Under the pieces are notes generated by a model. That model did no database searches and was not told where the DNA came from. It saw only the letters and a list, made by a program, of their open reading frames with translations. DNA of 20,493 nucleotides from a virus. A program made the translations under genes and the position numbers. The stretch spans positions 1 through 20,493 of IMG/VR virus record IMGVR_UViG_3300031697_000220. One strand, written 5' to 3'. This document shows, one piece after another, positions 6,262-14,559 of the stretch. Each line of letters starts with the position of its first letter. Position 1 is the stretch's first letter.

Positions 6262-6822
6262 ATGCAGGGCATGAGCGAGCGCCAGTACGCCGCGCATGTC
6301 GGCTTGTCGCGGGGCGCGATCCAGAAGGCGAAGACGGCCGAGCGGCTGATCCTCTATCGCGATGGAAGCATCAACGCGGCGGCCAGCGACGCCAAGCGTG
6401 CAGAGACGACGGACCCGTCGAAGACCCGCAAACCGCCCACGCCGAAGCTGAAACCCGTTCCCGAGGCGGCCGTTACTGCTGTCGGCGACACCTTGCGCGA
6501 ACAGGGTCTGGCGGTCCCCGCGGTGGGTGGCGGCACGACCTACCTTCAGGCGAAAACCGCCAACGAGGTGCTGAAGGCGCAGGAGCGGCGCATCCGCCTG
6601 CAGAAGCTGAAGGGGGAATTGATCGAGCGGGCGCGGGCGCTGTCGCTGGTGTTTCGCTTGGCGCGCGAGGTGCGGGACGCATGGGTGAACTGGCCCGCGC
6701 GGTCGTCGGCATTGATGGCGGCGGAACTGGGCGTGGAACCGGCCGCGATGCAGAAGGCCTTGGAAAAACATGTACGCGCCCACCTCGACGAGCTTGCCGA
6801 GGTCCGGCCAGACTTCCGGTGA
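6262..6822 (+). CDS. Terminase small subunit (Nu1-like)
   Basis: A 186-residue protein that would recognise the packaging site and recruit the large terminase. The N-terminal residues 4-40 (MSERQYAAHVGLSRGAIQKAKTAERL) form a winged helix-turn-helix like lambda Nu1. A Pro/Lys linker and a long helical C-terminal region follow (LQAKTANEVLKAQERRIRLQ...), typical of assembly and large-subunit contacts. Homologues are sometimes labelled elements of external origin. GGAG 6 nt before ATG 6262 supports the start. It begins the late operon, and its 3' end overlaps the large-subunit gene by 53 nt. Confidence 0.85.
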   Translation: MQGMSERQYAAHVGLSRGAIQKAKTAERLILYRDGSINAAASDAKRAETTDPSKTRKPPTPKLKPVPEAAVTAVGDTLREQGLAVPAVGGGTTYLQAKTANEVLKAQERRIRLQKLKGELIERARALSLVFRLAREVRDAWVNWPARSSALMAAELGVEPAAMQKALEKHVRAHLDELAEVRPDFR

Positions 6823-8794
6823 CGATGATGGATTGACGGACCCCGGATCGTGGTCCGGGGCAAGCTTCGACGGCGCGAGCGAGATCCTGCGCGCCTGGGG
6901 TGCTGGCCTCACGCCCGATCCGGATCTGACAGTGTCGCAATGGGCGGACCGGCACCGGATGCTCTCGGGCCGCGCCTCGGCCGAGCCCGGGCGATACCGC
7001 ACGGTGCGCACGCCCTACATGCGCGAGATCATGGACCGGCTCTCGCCGGGCGATCCGACCCAGCGGATCGTGTTCATGAAGGCCGCGCAGGTCGGGGCGA
7101 CCGAGGCGGGCAACAACTGGATCGGCTTTGCCATCCACCAGGCCCCGGGGCCGATGCTGGCGGTCCAGCCGACCGTGGAACTGGCGAAACGTAATTCACG
7201 ACAACGGATCGATCCGCTGATCGACGAAAGCCCGGAACTGCGCGAACGGGTCAAACCGGCGCGCTCGCGCGACGCGGGCAATACGATGCTCTCGAAGGAG
7301 TTCGCGGGTGGCATCCTGATCATGACGGGCGCGAACTCGGCCGTCGGGCTGCGCTCGACACCCGCGCGCTATATCTTCCTCGACGAGGTCGATGCCTATC
7401 CGGCCTCGGCAGACGAGGAAGGCGACCCGGTCACGTTGGCGGAGGCACGGTCACTGACCTTCGCCCATCGGCGTAAGGTGTTTCTGGTCTCGACGCCCAC
7501 AATCCGGGGGCTGAGCCGGATCGAGCGGGAATACGAAGCATCGGACCAGCGCCGGTACTTCGTGCCGTGCCCGCATTGTGGCCACGCACAGTGGCTGAAG
7601 TTCGACCGGCTGCGCTGGCAGAAGGGCCGCCCGGAGACGGCGGAATATCACTGCGAGGGCTGCGATCGGCCCATCGCAGAACACTACAAGACGGCGATGC
7701 TGGAGGGCGGCGAATGGCGCGCGACCGCCACGGCCACCGATCCGACCACGGTCGGGTATCACCTCTCCGCACTCTATTCGCCGATCGGCTGGCTGAGCTG
7801 GGAGCGGATCGTGCGGGCATGGGACGCAGCCCAAGGGTCGGACGAGGCAATCAAGGCGTTCCGCAACACGATCCTTGGCGAGACATGGGTCGAGACCGGC
7901 GAAGCGCCCGACTGGCAGCGGTTGGCGGACCAGCGCGAGACCTGGAATGCTGGCGCTGTGCCATCAGGCGGTCTGTTCCTGACTGCGGGAGCGGATGTTC
8001 AGAAGGATCGCATCGAAGTCGATGTCTGGGCCTGGGGCCGCGGGCTGGAGAGTTGGCTGATCGATCACCTGGTCATCGAGGGAGGGCCCGGCGACCAGGC
8101 GTGCTGGCAGCAGCTGACCAATTTGCTCGGCCAGACATGGATGCATGCTTGCGGTCAGAAGATGACGTTGGCACGGCTGGCGATCGATACCGGCTACGAG
8201 ACAAGTGCTGTGTATGCCTGGTCGCGACAGGTCGGCTTCGCGCAGGTGGCTCCGGTCAAAGGCGTCGAAGGATTCAACCGGTCCAGCCCGGTCACCGGCC
8301 CGACATATGTGGACGCGACCATCGCAGGCAAAAGGCTGCGGCGCGGGGCCCGGCTTTGGACGGTCGCCACGTCGACCTTCAAGACCGAGACCTATCGCTA
8401 TTTGCGCCAGGACCGGCCGACGCGGGAGGAAATCGAGGCTGGGCACCTTTGCCCGCCCGGAACGATCCATCTGCCAAACTGGGCGGACGGCGAGTGGCTG
8501 AAGCAATTCACGGCCGAACAACTGATCACGGTCGCTACCCGCCGCGGCTTCGCCAGGCTCGAATGGCAGAAGCTGCGCGAACGCAATGAAGCTCTGGATT
8601 GTCGCGTCTATGCCCGGGCAGCCGCCTGGATATTGGGCGCTGACCGTTGGTCCGATGCGCGGTGGGCCGATCTGGAAGCACAGGCCGGGATCAAGGCGGT
8701 GGACATGGCTGAGGACGGGGCGGGAAACACCATGCCCGCTTCTCGGCGCGCGGGACCACAGCGGCGAACCGTGCGCTCAAGTTACATGAGGTGA
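6770..8794 (+). CDS. Terminase large subunit (GpA family)
   Basis: A 674-residue packaging motor, the ATPase and nuclease that pumps phage DNA into proheads. The ATPase P-loop region is MKAAQVGATE near 103-112 and Walker B is YIFLDEVD at 201-208. A four-cysteine zinc knuckle follows (CPHC at 257-260, CEGC at 285-288). The nuclease domain begins near TAGADVQKD, with an acidic residue at D419. This architecture matches lambda GpA. ATG 6770 overlaps the small subunit by 53 nt; homologous sequence only becomes obvious near residue 45, so the true start may be later (TTG 6833 is one option). The C-terminal tail is basic (RRAGPQRRTVRSSYMR). Confidence 0.93.
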   Translation: MYAPTSTSLPRSGQTSGDDDGLTDPGSWSGASFDGASEILRAWGAGLTPDPDLTVSQWADRHRMLSGRASAEPGRYRTVRTPYMREIMDRLSPGDPTQRIVFMKAAQVGATEAGNNWIGFAIHQAPGPMLAVQPTVELAKRNSRQRIDPLIDESPELRERVKPARSRDAGNTMLSKEFAGGILIMTGANSAVGLRSTPARYIFLDEVDAYPASADEEGDPVTLAEARSLTFAHRRKVFLVSTPTIRGLSRIEREYEASDQRRYFVPCPHCGHAQWLKFDRLRWQKGRPETAEYHCEGCDRPIAEHYKTAMLEGGEWRATATATDPTTVGYHLSALYSPIGWLSWERIVRAWDAAQGSDEAIKAFRNTILGETWVETGEAPDWQRLADQRETWNAGAVPSGGLFLTAGADVQKDRIEVDVWAWGRGLESWLIDHLVIEGGPGDQACWQQLTNLLGQTWMHACGQKMTLARLAIDTGYETSAVYAWSRQVGFAQVAPVKGVEGFNRSSPVTGPTYVDATIAGKRLRRGARLWTVATSTFKTETYRYLRQDRPTREEIEAGHLCPPGTIHLPNWADGEWLKQFTAEQLITVATRRGFARLEWQKLRERNEALDCRVYARAAAWILGADRWSDARWADLEAQAGIKAVDMAEDGAGNTMPASRRAGPQRRTVRSSYMR

Positions 8795-8798
8795 ATTG

Positions 8799-9014
8799 AT
8801 GCCCACGATAGCCGAGCTCCGCGCCCGCCGCGAGACCCTGGCTGTTCAGCGTTCCTCTGGTGTGGCGCGTGTCAGTTACGACGGAAAGACGGTGGACTAT
8901 CGCAGCGTCGCGGAAATCGACCGGGCCATCGAGGCCATCGACCGCGAGATTGCCACCGCCGAGGGACGACGGATTGTTCGGCAGGTGCGTGTAACGACGG
9001 CGAAGGGTCTTTGA
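8799..9014 (+). CDS. gpW-like head-tail joining protein
   Basis: A 71-residue protein that would fit beneath the portal to let the tail attach after DNA packaging. It has the gpW layout: a helical N-terminus (TIAELRARRETLAVQRSSG), a short beta hairpin (VSYDGKTVDYRS), a second helix (IDRAIEAIDREIA) and the end RRIVRQVRVTTAKGL. ATG 8799, preceded by GAGGTGA (8788-8794), is preferred to the TTG directly before it. It lies between the terminase and portal genes, as in lambda. Confidence 0.85.
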   Translation: MPTIAELRARRETLAVQRSSGVARVSYDGKTVDYRSVAEIDRAIEAIDREIATAEGRRIVRQVRVTTAKGL

Positions 9015-9017
9015 TCC

Positions 9018-10613
9018 ATGGGCCTGTTTGATCGTTTCCGTCGCCCATCCTCGGGCGGCCCGGCAGCCGTGTCAGCGCGCCTCGAAGGCGCGATGGCCCG
9101 GCGGCGGCTTCGCGGCTGGAACCCGCCGCTGGAAAACATCAATTCGCTGGTCGCCTCGGGCGGTCCACGCCTGCTGGCGCGGTCGCGCGAACTGGTCGTG
9201 ACCAATGGCTATGCCGCCAATGCCTGTGAGGCATTTGCATCAAACCTGGTGGGCGATGGCATCAAGCCCTCGTCGCTTATCACGGATGCGGCGTTGCGTG
9301 ACAGCGTTCAGCAGCTCTGGCTCGCATGGACCGACGAGGCGGATGCGGATGGACTGACCGATTTCTACGGTCTGCAGGCCATGGTGGCGCGCGAAATGTT
9401 CGTGGCGGGCGAATGCTTCGTGCGTCTGCGTCTCCGCCGCGCCGAGGACAGCCTGCTTGTGCCGATGCAACTGCAGTTGCTCCAGTCGGAGATGCTGCCG
9501 TTCGAGAAGACCGAGACCGCGGCAAATGGCAATCGCATCCGTTGCGGGATTGAATTTGACGCCATCGGACGGCGCGTGGCCTATCATTTTCGCCGTCGCC
9601 ATCCTGGAGACAGCACCGATCAGGGGATGGTGATCCCCGAAACGGTGCGCGTGCCAGCCGACGACGTGCTGCACATCTACCGCCCCATTGACGCAGGCCA
9701 GATCCGTGGCCTGCCGCATGTGGCGCCCGCCATGGTGCGGCTGTTCCTGCTCGACCAATACGACGATGCCGAACTTGACCGCAAGAAAACCGCGGCGATG
9801 TTCGCGGGGTTTATCACCAAGACAGCGCCGGAAGACCCGATGATGGGCGAGGGTGAGGCCACTCTTGATGGCACCGCCATTGCGAGCCTCGAACCCGGCA
9901 CGATGCAGGTTCTGCTACCGGGCGAAGACGTGAAGTTCTCCAGTCCTGCAGATGTTGGGGGCGGCTATGAGGCGTTTCAATACCGAACGCTCTTGTCGGT
10001 ATCAGCCTCGCTGGGGCTGCCGTATCACCTCGTAACCGGGGATGTGCGTCAGGCGAACTATTCGAGCCTGCGGGCAGAGCTGGTCGAGTTCCGCCGCCGC
10101 ATTGGCCAGCTGCAACACGCGGTGATGGCGCACCAGCTGTGCCTTCCGATCTGGCGGCGCTGGCTTGAGACGGCCGTGTTGTCGGGGGCGCTGGATATCG
10201 GTGACCCCGCCGCCGCGCGAGCGGTGCAGTGGATCCCGCCACGCTGGGATTGGGTCGATCCGCTGAAGGACATCCAGGCTCAGGTGCTGGCGATGGAAGC
10301 GGGGATCACCTCACGCCGCAAGGTGGTCGAGGCCACCGGCTATGACGTTGAGGAAGTCGACCGAGAGAATGCGGCAGATGCCAAACGCGTTGCAGATCTG
10401 GGGCTGAGCTACCGCGCGAGCCCTGGCGAAACGCAGGGCGCGCGGGCGACGCCCGCAGCGCGGCCTGATCCTGGAGATGGCACGGGCGAAGACACGGGCC
10501 AAGACACGGGCCAAGACACGGGCAAAGACACGGGCAAAGGCACGGACAAAGGCACGGACAAAGGCACGGGCGACGGATCCGCCTCCACCGATCCCGCCAC
10601 CGAACAGGAGTGA
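9018..10613 (+). CDS. Phage portal protein (lambda gpB type)
   Basis: A 531-residue portal subunit, forming the ring at the capsid vertex through which DNA enters and leaves. The sequence is lambda-type: ENINSLVASGGPRLLARSRELVVTNGYAANACEAFASNLVGDGIKP near the start, VLHIYRPIDAGQIRGLPHVAPAM at about 218-240, and YSSLRAELVEFRRRIG at about 351-366. The last 50 residues are unusual: an 8-unit Thr-Gly-x-Asp tail (TGED, TGQD, TGKD, TDKG variants) encoded by 12-nt tandem repeats. That tail is acidic, probably disordered, and likely variable between relatives. The start lies 3 nt after the joiner gene. Confidence 0.93.
   Translation: MGLFDRFRRPSSGGPAAVSARLEGAMARRRLRGWNPPLENINSLVASGGPRLLARSRELVVTNGYAANACEAFASNLVGDGIKPSSLITDAALRDSVQQLWLAWTDEADADGLTDFYGLQAMVAREMFVAGECFVRLRLRRAEDSLLVPMQLQLLQSEMLPFEKTETAANGNRIRCGIEFDAIGRRVAYHFRRRHPGDSTDQGMVIPETVRVPADDVLHIYRPIDAGQIRGLPHVAPAMVRLFLLDQYDDAELDRKKTAAMFAGFITKTAPEDPMMGEGEATLDGTAIASLEPGTMQVLLPGEDVKFSSPADVGGGYEAFQYRTLLSVSASLGLPYHLVTGDVRQANYSSLRAELVEFRRRIGQLQHAVMAHQLCLPIWRRWLETAVLSGALDIGDPAAARAVQWIPPRWDWVDPLKDIQAQVLAMEAGITSRRKVVEATGYDVEEVDRENAADAKRVADLGLSYRASPGETQGARATPAARPDPGDGTGEDTGQDTGQDTGKDTGKGTDKGTDKGTGDGSASTDPATEQE
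10481..10576 (+). repeat. Eight 12-nt tandem repeats in the portal gene
   Basis: Eight imperfect copies of CACGGGCAAAGA-type units run from 10481 to 10576 and encode a T-G-(E/Q/K/D)-(D/G) series at the portal C-terminus. The unit is a multiple of three, so copy-number change by slippage keeps the frame. In the +1 frame the same DNA reads RAKT repeats, which falsely extends the downstream protease frame. Confidence 0.9.
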
Positions 10614-10617
10614 TTAT

Positions 10618-11736
10618 ATGACAAGCTGGTATGCGATCCGCGCCCGGGGAACCGGCGCGGAAGTGGCGATCTATGACGAGATCGGTGCCCATGGGGTTTC
10701 GGCGAAGGGGTTCCTTGCCGAACTCGGCGCACTGCCAGACGGAACGCCAGTCGATCTGCGGCTGAACAGCCCGGGCGGGTCAGTCTTCGATGCGGTCGCG
10801 ATTTACAATGCGCTGAAACGGCACGCGGGCACGGTCACGGTCTGGATCGACGGTATTGCCGCTTCGGCTGCGTCCTATGTCGCGATGGCGGGCGACGAGA
10901 TCGTCATGCCGGAGAACGCGTTCCTGATGATCCACGATCCGTCGGGGTTGGCAATGGGCACGGCGGGCGACATGCGCGCGATGGCCGAGGCGCTTGACAA
11001 GATCGCGGGCAGCCTGGTTCGGGGATATGCCGCCAAATCCGGCAAGAGCGATGACGAGATCGCAGCGCTGATGGCGGCCGAAACCTGGTTCGATGCGGCC
11101 GACGCGGTTGCGGCGGGCTTCGCGGACCGGCTGGCGGAACCTGTGAGGATGGCCGCCCGCTTCGACATCGGTCGGTTCCGCAACGCGCCGCCCGACCTCG
11201 TCGAGGCAGTGGAAGCCACTGGCCAGGAGGATGTTCCGACCGAGGCGGAGGGCGTTCAGCCCGAACTGGAGCACGTTGGCGAGGACAGTATCCAAGACAC
11301 CGGCACAAAGACCGACAGTATCGTGGACGGCGATGTCGAACCCGCCGATAGCACCGGCGAGGCGGGCAGCGACGAAGCGCTTGTCGAGCCCGAGGGGCAT
11401 GGTGCCGCCGACGACATGCCCAGCCCTTCGGCTCGGATCCCGGCTCCGGATGGCGCACCGCCCGATGCCGCCGCGATCAGCGCCGAGGCAATCCGAGCCG
11501 AGGCGATCACTCATGCCCGCGCTATCGTCGATCTTTGCCGACTTGCAGGTCAGCCACAGATGGCTGGACGGTTCCTGGAACAGGACGCCCGCCTCGACGA
11601 CGTCCGCATGGCCCTTCTGGCTTTGAGGTCAGAGGCCGAACCCGACATCACTGCCCATCACCCGCAACCCGGCCGGACCACGACGGCCCGCCCATGGGGT
11701 GAGATCGTCGCCCGTACCTTCAAGCTGAAAGGATAA
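10618..11736 (+). CDS. ClpP/S49-type head maturation protease with C-terminal extension
   Basis: A 372-residue protein. Residues 1-195 form a ClpP-like serine protease: LNSPGGSVFDA at 49-59, GIAASAASYVA with catalytic Ser83, and MIHDPSG with His106. It would process the portal, scaffold or capsid proteins during head assembly, as lambda gpC does. After a Pro/Glu/Asp-rich linker (about 200-285), a helical C-terminal part (AEAIRAEAITHARAIVDLCRLAGQ) probably acts as the scaffold, comparable to lambda gpC/Nu3, which is inference. ATG 10618 is chosen because GGAG (10607-10610) precedes it and the protease fold starts at once; the frame's upstream extension is only the portal repeat read in another frame. 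Confidence 0.9.
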   Translation: MTSWYAIRARGTGAEVAIYDEIGAHGVSAKGFLAELGALPDGTPVDLRLNSPGGSVFDAVAIYNALKRHAGTVTVWIDGIAASAASYVAMAGDEIVMPENAFLMIHDPSGLAMGTAGDMRAMAEALDKIAGSLVRGYAAKSGKSDDEIAALMAAETWFDAADAVAAGFADRLAEPVRMAARFDIGRFRNAPPDLVEAVEATGQEDVPTEAEGVQPELEHVGEDSIQDTGTKTDSIVDGDVEPADSTGEAGSDEALVEPEGHGAADDMPSPSARIPAPDGAPPDAAAISAEAIRAEAITHARAIVDLCRLAGQPQMAGRFLEQDARLDDVRMALLALRSEAEPDITAHHPQPGRTTTARPWGEIVARTFKLKG

Positions 11737-11740
11737 CCAC

Positions 11741-12118
11741 GTGACCACGCTTACCGAGACCACGCATCCAGGAGGCTTCCTCGTTTGGGAGGCGTTCCGC
11801 GACTTCACCCGCGAAACCATCACCGTCGCCACAGGAACAGCGTTTGCCAAGCTCGATCCGGGCACCGTGCTGGGCAAGATCACCGCGTCTGGCAAATACA
11901 CCGCCCATGATCCTGCCGCCGTCGATGGCACGGAAACCGCCGTGGCGGTGCTTTGGGGCAGGGCCGATGCCACAGGCGGCGATGTGCCAGCCGTTGCGCT
12001 GGTTCGCGGTCCCGCCATCATCAATCGCCACGATCTCGTTTTTGCCGGCACCCCCAGTGAGGGCGAGATTACCGCCGCCCATGCCGCGCTGCTGGCGGTC
12101 GGCATCCTCGTCCGCTGA
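11741..12118 (+). CDS. Head decoration protein (gpD-like)
   Basis: A 125-residue capsid-stabilising protein that would bind the outside of the expanded capsid. The lambda gpD-like signature includes FAKLDPGTVLGKIT near 39-52, GKYTAHDPAAVDGTETAVAVLWG and the ending HAALLAVGILVR. It starts with GTG at 11741, 4 nt after the protease stop, and is followed closely by the major capsid gene, the standard lambda order. Confidence 0.9.
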   Translation: MTTLTETTHPGGFLVWEAFRDFTRETITVATGTAFAKLDPGTVLGKITASGKYTAHDPAAVDGTETAVAVLWGRADATGGDVPAVALVRGPAIINRHDLVFAGTPSEGEITAAHAALLAVGILVR

Positions 12119-12143
12119 TCAAACCCTCAAAGGAGGCATTCCC

Positions 12144-13157
12144 ATGACCACCATGGATATTTTTGAGGCCGATGCATTCACCATCATCGAGCTTACCCGC
12201 GCGCTGGAAAACATCCCCTTCAAGCCCGCGATCCTGTCGGGCGCCAGCCTGTTCTCACCGCGCGGCGTGCGCTCGCGCACCGTCGTGATTGAAAGCCGTG
12301 ACGGCACACTGTCGCTGATCCCGTTCTCTGAACGCGGCTCGGCGGCCGAGCAACAGGTGCCGGAGCGTCGCGACATGCGCGCCTTTGTCTGCCGCCAGTT
12401 CAAGAAGCAGGACGTGCTCTGGGCCTCTGAAATTCAGGGCATCCGCGACTTTGGCTCGGAAAGTGCGACCCAGCAGGTGCAAAGCGAGGTCGCCCGCAAG
12501 CTCGCCCGTTTGCGCCAGGATGCGGAGGCGACGTTCGAATATCACCTGCTGAACGGCATTCAGGGGATCGTGAAGGATCCCAAGGACAACGCCACGGTGA
12601 TCAACTACTTCACCGAGTTCGCCATCACGCCCGCCACCGAGATCGACTTCGATCTGGACAATGCGACCCCGGCCTCCGGTGCGCTGCGCAAGCGCTGCCA
12701 GGCACTGATCGAAAGCGTCGAGGACTCGATGGGCGGGCTTGCCGCCGGGGCCGTGCAGGTCCGCGCCGAATGTGGCTCAGCCTTCTTCGCCGATCTCATC
12801 GCCCACAAGGAGGTGCGCGAGACTTATCTCAACACTGCCGCTGCTGCCGATCTGCGCGGCCGGGTCGCCGACGAGGTCAGCTTTGGTGGTATTACTTTCC
12901 GTCGCTACCGCGGTGGGGCGGGCTTCGGTGTGCCGACCGACAAGGCCTTCTTCTATCCCGAAGGGGTGGAGGGCCTCTTCGAGATCTACCATGCCCCCGC
13001 CGACACGTTCGAGACGGTCAATACTCTGGGATTGCCGCTCTACGCGCGCACCATCCCCGACCGGGACCGTGACGAATGGGTGCGGCTTGAAATCGAGAGC
13101 AACCCACTGCCGATCTGCACTCGCCCACAAGTGCTGCGCTCGGCAAGGCGGACGTGA
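12144..13157 (+). CDS. Major capsid protein (lambda gpE family)
   Basis: A 337-residue HK97-fold capsid subunit of the gpE type. Typical sequences are the N-terminal IFEADAFTIIELTRALENIPFKP, SESATQQVQSEVARKLARLRQDAEATFEYHLLNGIQG and the ending FETVNTLGLPLYARTIPDRDRDEWVRLEIESNPLPICTRPQVL. ATG 12144 follows AGGAGG at 12131-12136, the strongest ribosome binding site in the window, as expected for the most abundant virion protein. The frame is open upstream, but that part lies inside the decoration gene in another frame and is not coding. Confidence 0.95.
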   Translation: MTTMDIFEADAFTIIELTRALENIPFKPAILSGASLFSPRGVRSRTVVIESRDGTLSLIPFSERGSAAEQQVPERRDMRAFVCRQFKKQDVLWASEIQGIRDFGSESATQQVQSEVARKLARLRQDAEATFEYHLLNGIQGIVKDPKDNATVINYFTEFAITPATEIDFDLDNATPASGALRKRCQALIESVEDSMGGLAAGAVQVRAECGSAFFADLIAHKEVRETYLNTAAAADLRGRVADEVSFGGITFRRYRGGAGFGVPTDKAFFYPEGVEGLFEIYHAPADTFETVNTLGLPLYARTIPDRDRDEWVRLEIESNPLPICTRPQVLRSARRT

Positions 13158-13468
13158 TGTCTGCCTTCGACGCCGCCGTCAATTTGCTGTTCGCCGATCC
13201 GAACATCGGTCGGGATGCGGTCTACATCGCAGACGGCGGCGCACCCGTGCTGGTGCGCATCGTCGCCCGGCAGGCTGATGCGATTACCGACTTCGGCGAT
13301 GCGCGGCTTTGGTCCGAAACCATGCGGGTCGACCTGCGCGTGGCCGAGGTGCCTAATCCGCGCCCGGGTGACCGCTTGGAAATCGACGGCGACGCCTTCC
13401 TCATTCAGGGCGCGCCTGTGCGGGATCGCGAGCGGCTTGTCTGGACCGTGGACTTGCGGCCGTCATAG
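13157..13468 (+). CDS. Head-tail connector protein (gpFII-like)
   Basis: A 103-residue protein in the position of lambda gpFII, right after the major capsid gene. It has a small beta-rich pattern (VLVRIVARQADAITDFGDARLWSETMRVDLRVAEVPNPRPGDRLEIDGDAFLIQGAPVRDRERLVWTVDL) common to connector proteins that cap the head and receive the tail. The start overlaps the capsid stop (TGATG); a GTG 3 nt earlier is possible. The assignment rests on pattern and location. Confidence 0.75.
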   Translation: MSAFDAAVNLLFADPNIGRDAVYIADGGAPVLVRIVARQADAITDFGDARLWSETMRVDLRVAEVPNPRPGDRLEIDGDAFLIQGAPVRDRERLVWTVDLRPS

Positions 13469-13508
13469 GCTACCGGTCGTCTGAAACGCCAACTGCCAGC
13501 GGGTCAGA

Positions 13509-13793
13509 TTATTTGAACCGCTTCATCGCACTTTGGAACGAGTCCGAGATGCTGTCCCAGGCCGATTGAAAACCCTTGCTCATATCGTCCCAGGCGGCGT
13601 TAGATGCCAGCTGCGCCTCCTTCATCTTCGCCTCGGCGTCATCGCGTTGCTTGCGCATTTCGGCAAGCTGCTTCTCGTATTCGATCTTCGCATCGGCCTG
13701 CGCTTCCTTGGCGTTTGCCTGCATCTTGTCGATCTCTGCGTTCCACTTGTCGATATTGGCCTTGGCCTTCTCTACATACGCGTCACGATCCAT
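13509..13793 (-). CDS. Reverse-strand coiled-coil cargo protein
   Basis: A 94-residue, almost entirely helical protein with heptad-like charge spacing (AYVEKAKANIDKWNAEIDKMQANAKEAQADAKIEYEKQLAEMRKQRDDAEAKMKEAQ) and an amphipathic end with WDDMSKGFQSAWDSISDSFQSAMKRF. It has no signal peptide or membrane helix. GGAGG about 9 nt before the ATG complement supports the start. It lies opposite to all the late genes, between the connector and DUF6441 genes, with AT-richer flanks. That is the usual look of a moron gene expressed in the lysogen. Similar coiled-coil proteins are chromosomal in many proteobacteria, sometimes linked to stress, but I cannot assign a function. Confidence 0.75.
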   Translation of the reverse strand: MDRDAYVEKAKANIDKWNAEIDKMQANAKEAQADAKIEYEKQLAEMRKQRDDAEAKMKEAQLASNAAWDDMSKGFQSAWDSISDSFQSAMKRFK

Positions 13794-13865
13794 CGTCGTT
13801 GTCCTCCACGGTTCTGAATTTCAAATAAGGGTCCATGGTAACCTGAAAATGAAGTCTTTGGAAAT

Positions 13866-14495
13866 TTGAGACTGAAGCTCGACATTGATCCCGACATCGT
13901 CGCGATGATGGCGGCCGAGGTCGCGGCGGGCGAGCGCGCGGTGACAGCCGCCATGCGCGAGGCTGGGGGCGGGCTCAAGACTGCCTGGCGCACGCAGATC
14001 ACTGGAGCGGGGCTCGGGCCTCGGCTGGCCAACTCGATCCGTAACCAGAACTTCCCGAGGTCCGGCGAGAGCCTGGATGCCGCGGCGCTGGTCTGGTCCA
14101 ATGCCCCGGTCATCGTCGGTGCGCATGACACCGGTCCGCTGATCCGCTCGAAGGAGGGGTTCTGGCTCGCGATCCCGCTGCCCGCGGCTGGCAAATCCCT
14201 GCGCGGCGGCCGGATCACCCCCGGTGAATGGGAACGACGACGCGGGCAGCGCTTGCGCTTCGTCTATCGCCGCACGGGTCCGAGCCTGCTGGTGGCGGAG
14301 GGACGCCTGAACACGAAGGGTCAGGCGGTGGTGTCGCGCTCGAAGACCGGGCGCGGCAAAGTCACCGCGCCGATCTTCCTGCTGGTGCCGCAGGTCAAGC
14401 TGCCGAAGCGGTTGGATCTGGCGCGGGACGCAGACCAGGCATTGGACAGCGTCCCGGGGCTGATCGTGGCGAACTGGGTGGAGACCCGGTTCTGA
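13866..14495 (+). CDS. DUF6441 family tail-region protein
   Basis: A 209-residue protein recognised as DUF6441, a phage structural-region family probably involved in tail attachment or completion; the location matches lambda gpZ or a tail completion protein, which is inference. Conserved parts include MMAAEVAAGERAVTAAMREAGGGLKTAWR, GAHDTGPLIRSKEGFWLAIPLPAAGKS, RGGRITPGEWERR and FLLVPQVKLPKRLDL. The only start giving the complete N-terminus is TTG 13866, with a poor GGA as ribosome binding site. The weak start coincides with the insertion of the reverse-strand cargo gene just upstream, which may have removed the original initiation region. Confidence 0.85.
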   Translation: MRLKLDIDPDIVAMMAAEVAAGERAVTAAMREAGGGLKTAWRTQITGAGLGPRLANSIRNQNFPRSGESLDAAALVWSNAPVIVGAHDTGPLIRSKEGFWLAIPLPAAGKSLRGGRITPGEWERRRGQRLRFVYRRTGPSLLVAEGRLNTKGQAVVSRSKTGRGKVTAPIFLLVPQVKLPKRLDLARDADQALDSVPGLIVANWVETRF

Positions 14496-14505
14496 ACGGT
14501 GGTGG

Positions 14506-14540
14506 TCGACATGTGGAAGACATTGGCATATATTGCCAAT
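14506..14540 (+). promoter_or_regulatory. Promoter with overlapping palindromic operator for the toxin-antitoxin pair
   Basis: TCGACA (14506-14511) and TATATT (14529-14534), separated by 17 nt, each match the sigma-70 consensus in five of six positions. A perfect 7-5-7 dyad, ATTGGCA (14522-14528), TATAT, TGCCAAT (14534-14540), covers the -10. That is what is expected of an autoregulated ParD-type operator: the antitoxin, or the complex with toxin, would block RNA polymerase. Confidence 0.75.
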
Positions 14541-14559
14541 CACCTGCATGGAGACCTAC

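Noticed and set aside
5529-6272. 247-codon reverse frame overlapping DUF3489 in another phase
   Set aside because: Extremely Arg-rich without any conserved pattern; the DUF3489 frame has a good ribosome binding site and domain match.
10481-10576. CRISPR-like array
   Set aside because: The 12-nt units are contiguous, lack spacers and are in frame within the portal gene.
10477-10617. N-terminal RAKT-repeat extension of the head protease
   Set aside because: It is the portal tandem repeat read in the +1 frame. The protease fold begins at ATG 10618, which has GGAG upstream.
11844-12143. 100-codon upstream extension of the major capsid frame
   Set aside because: It lies within the decoration gene in another frame; the very strong AGGAGG directly before ATG 12144 marks the real start.
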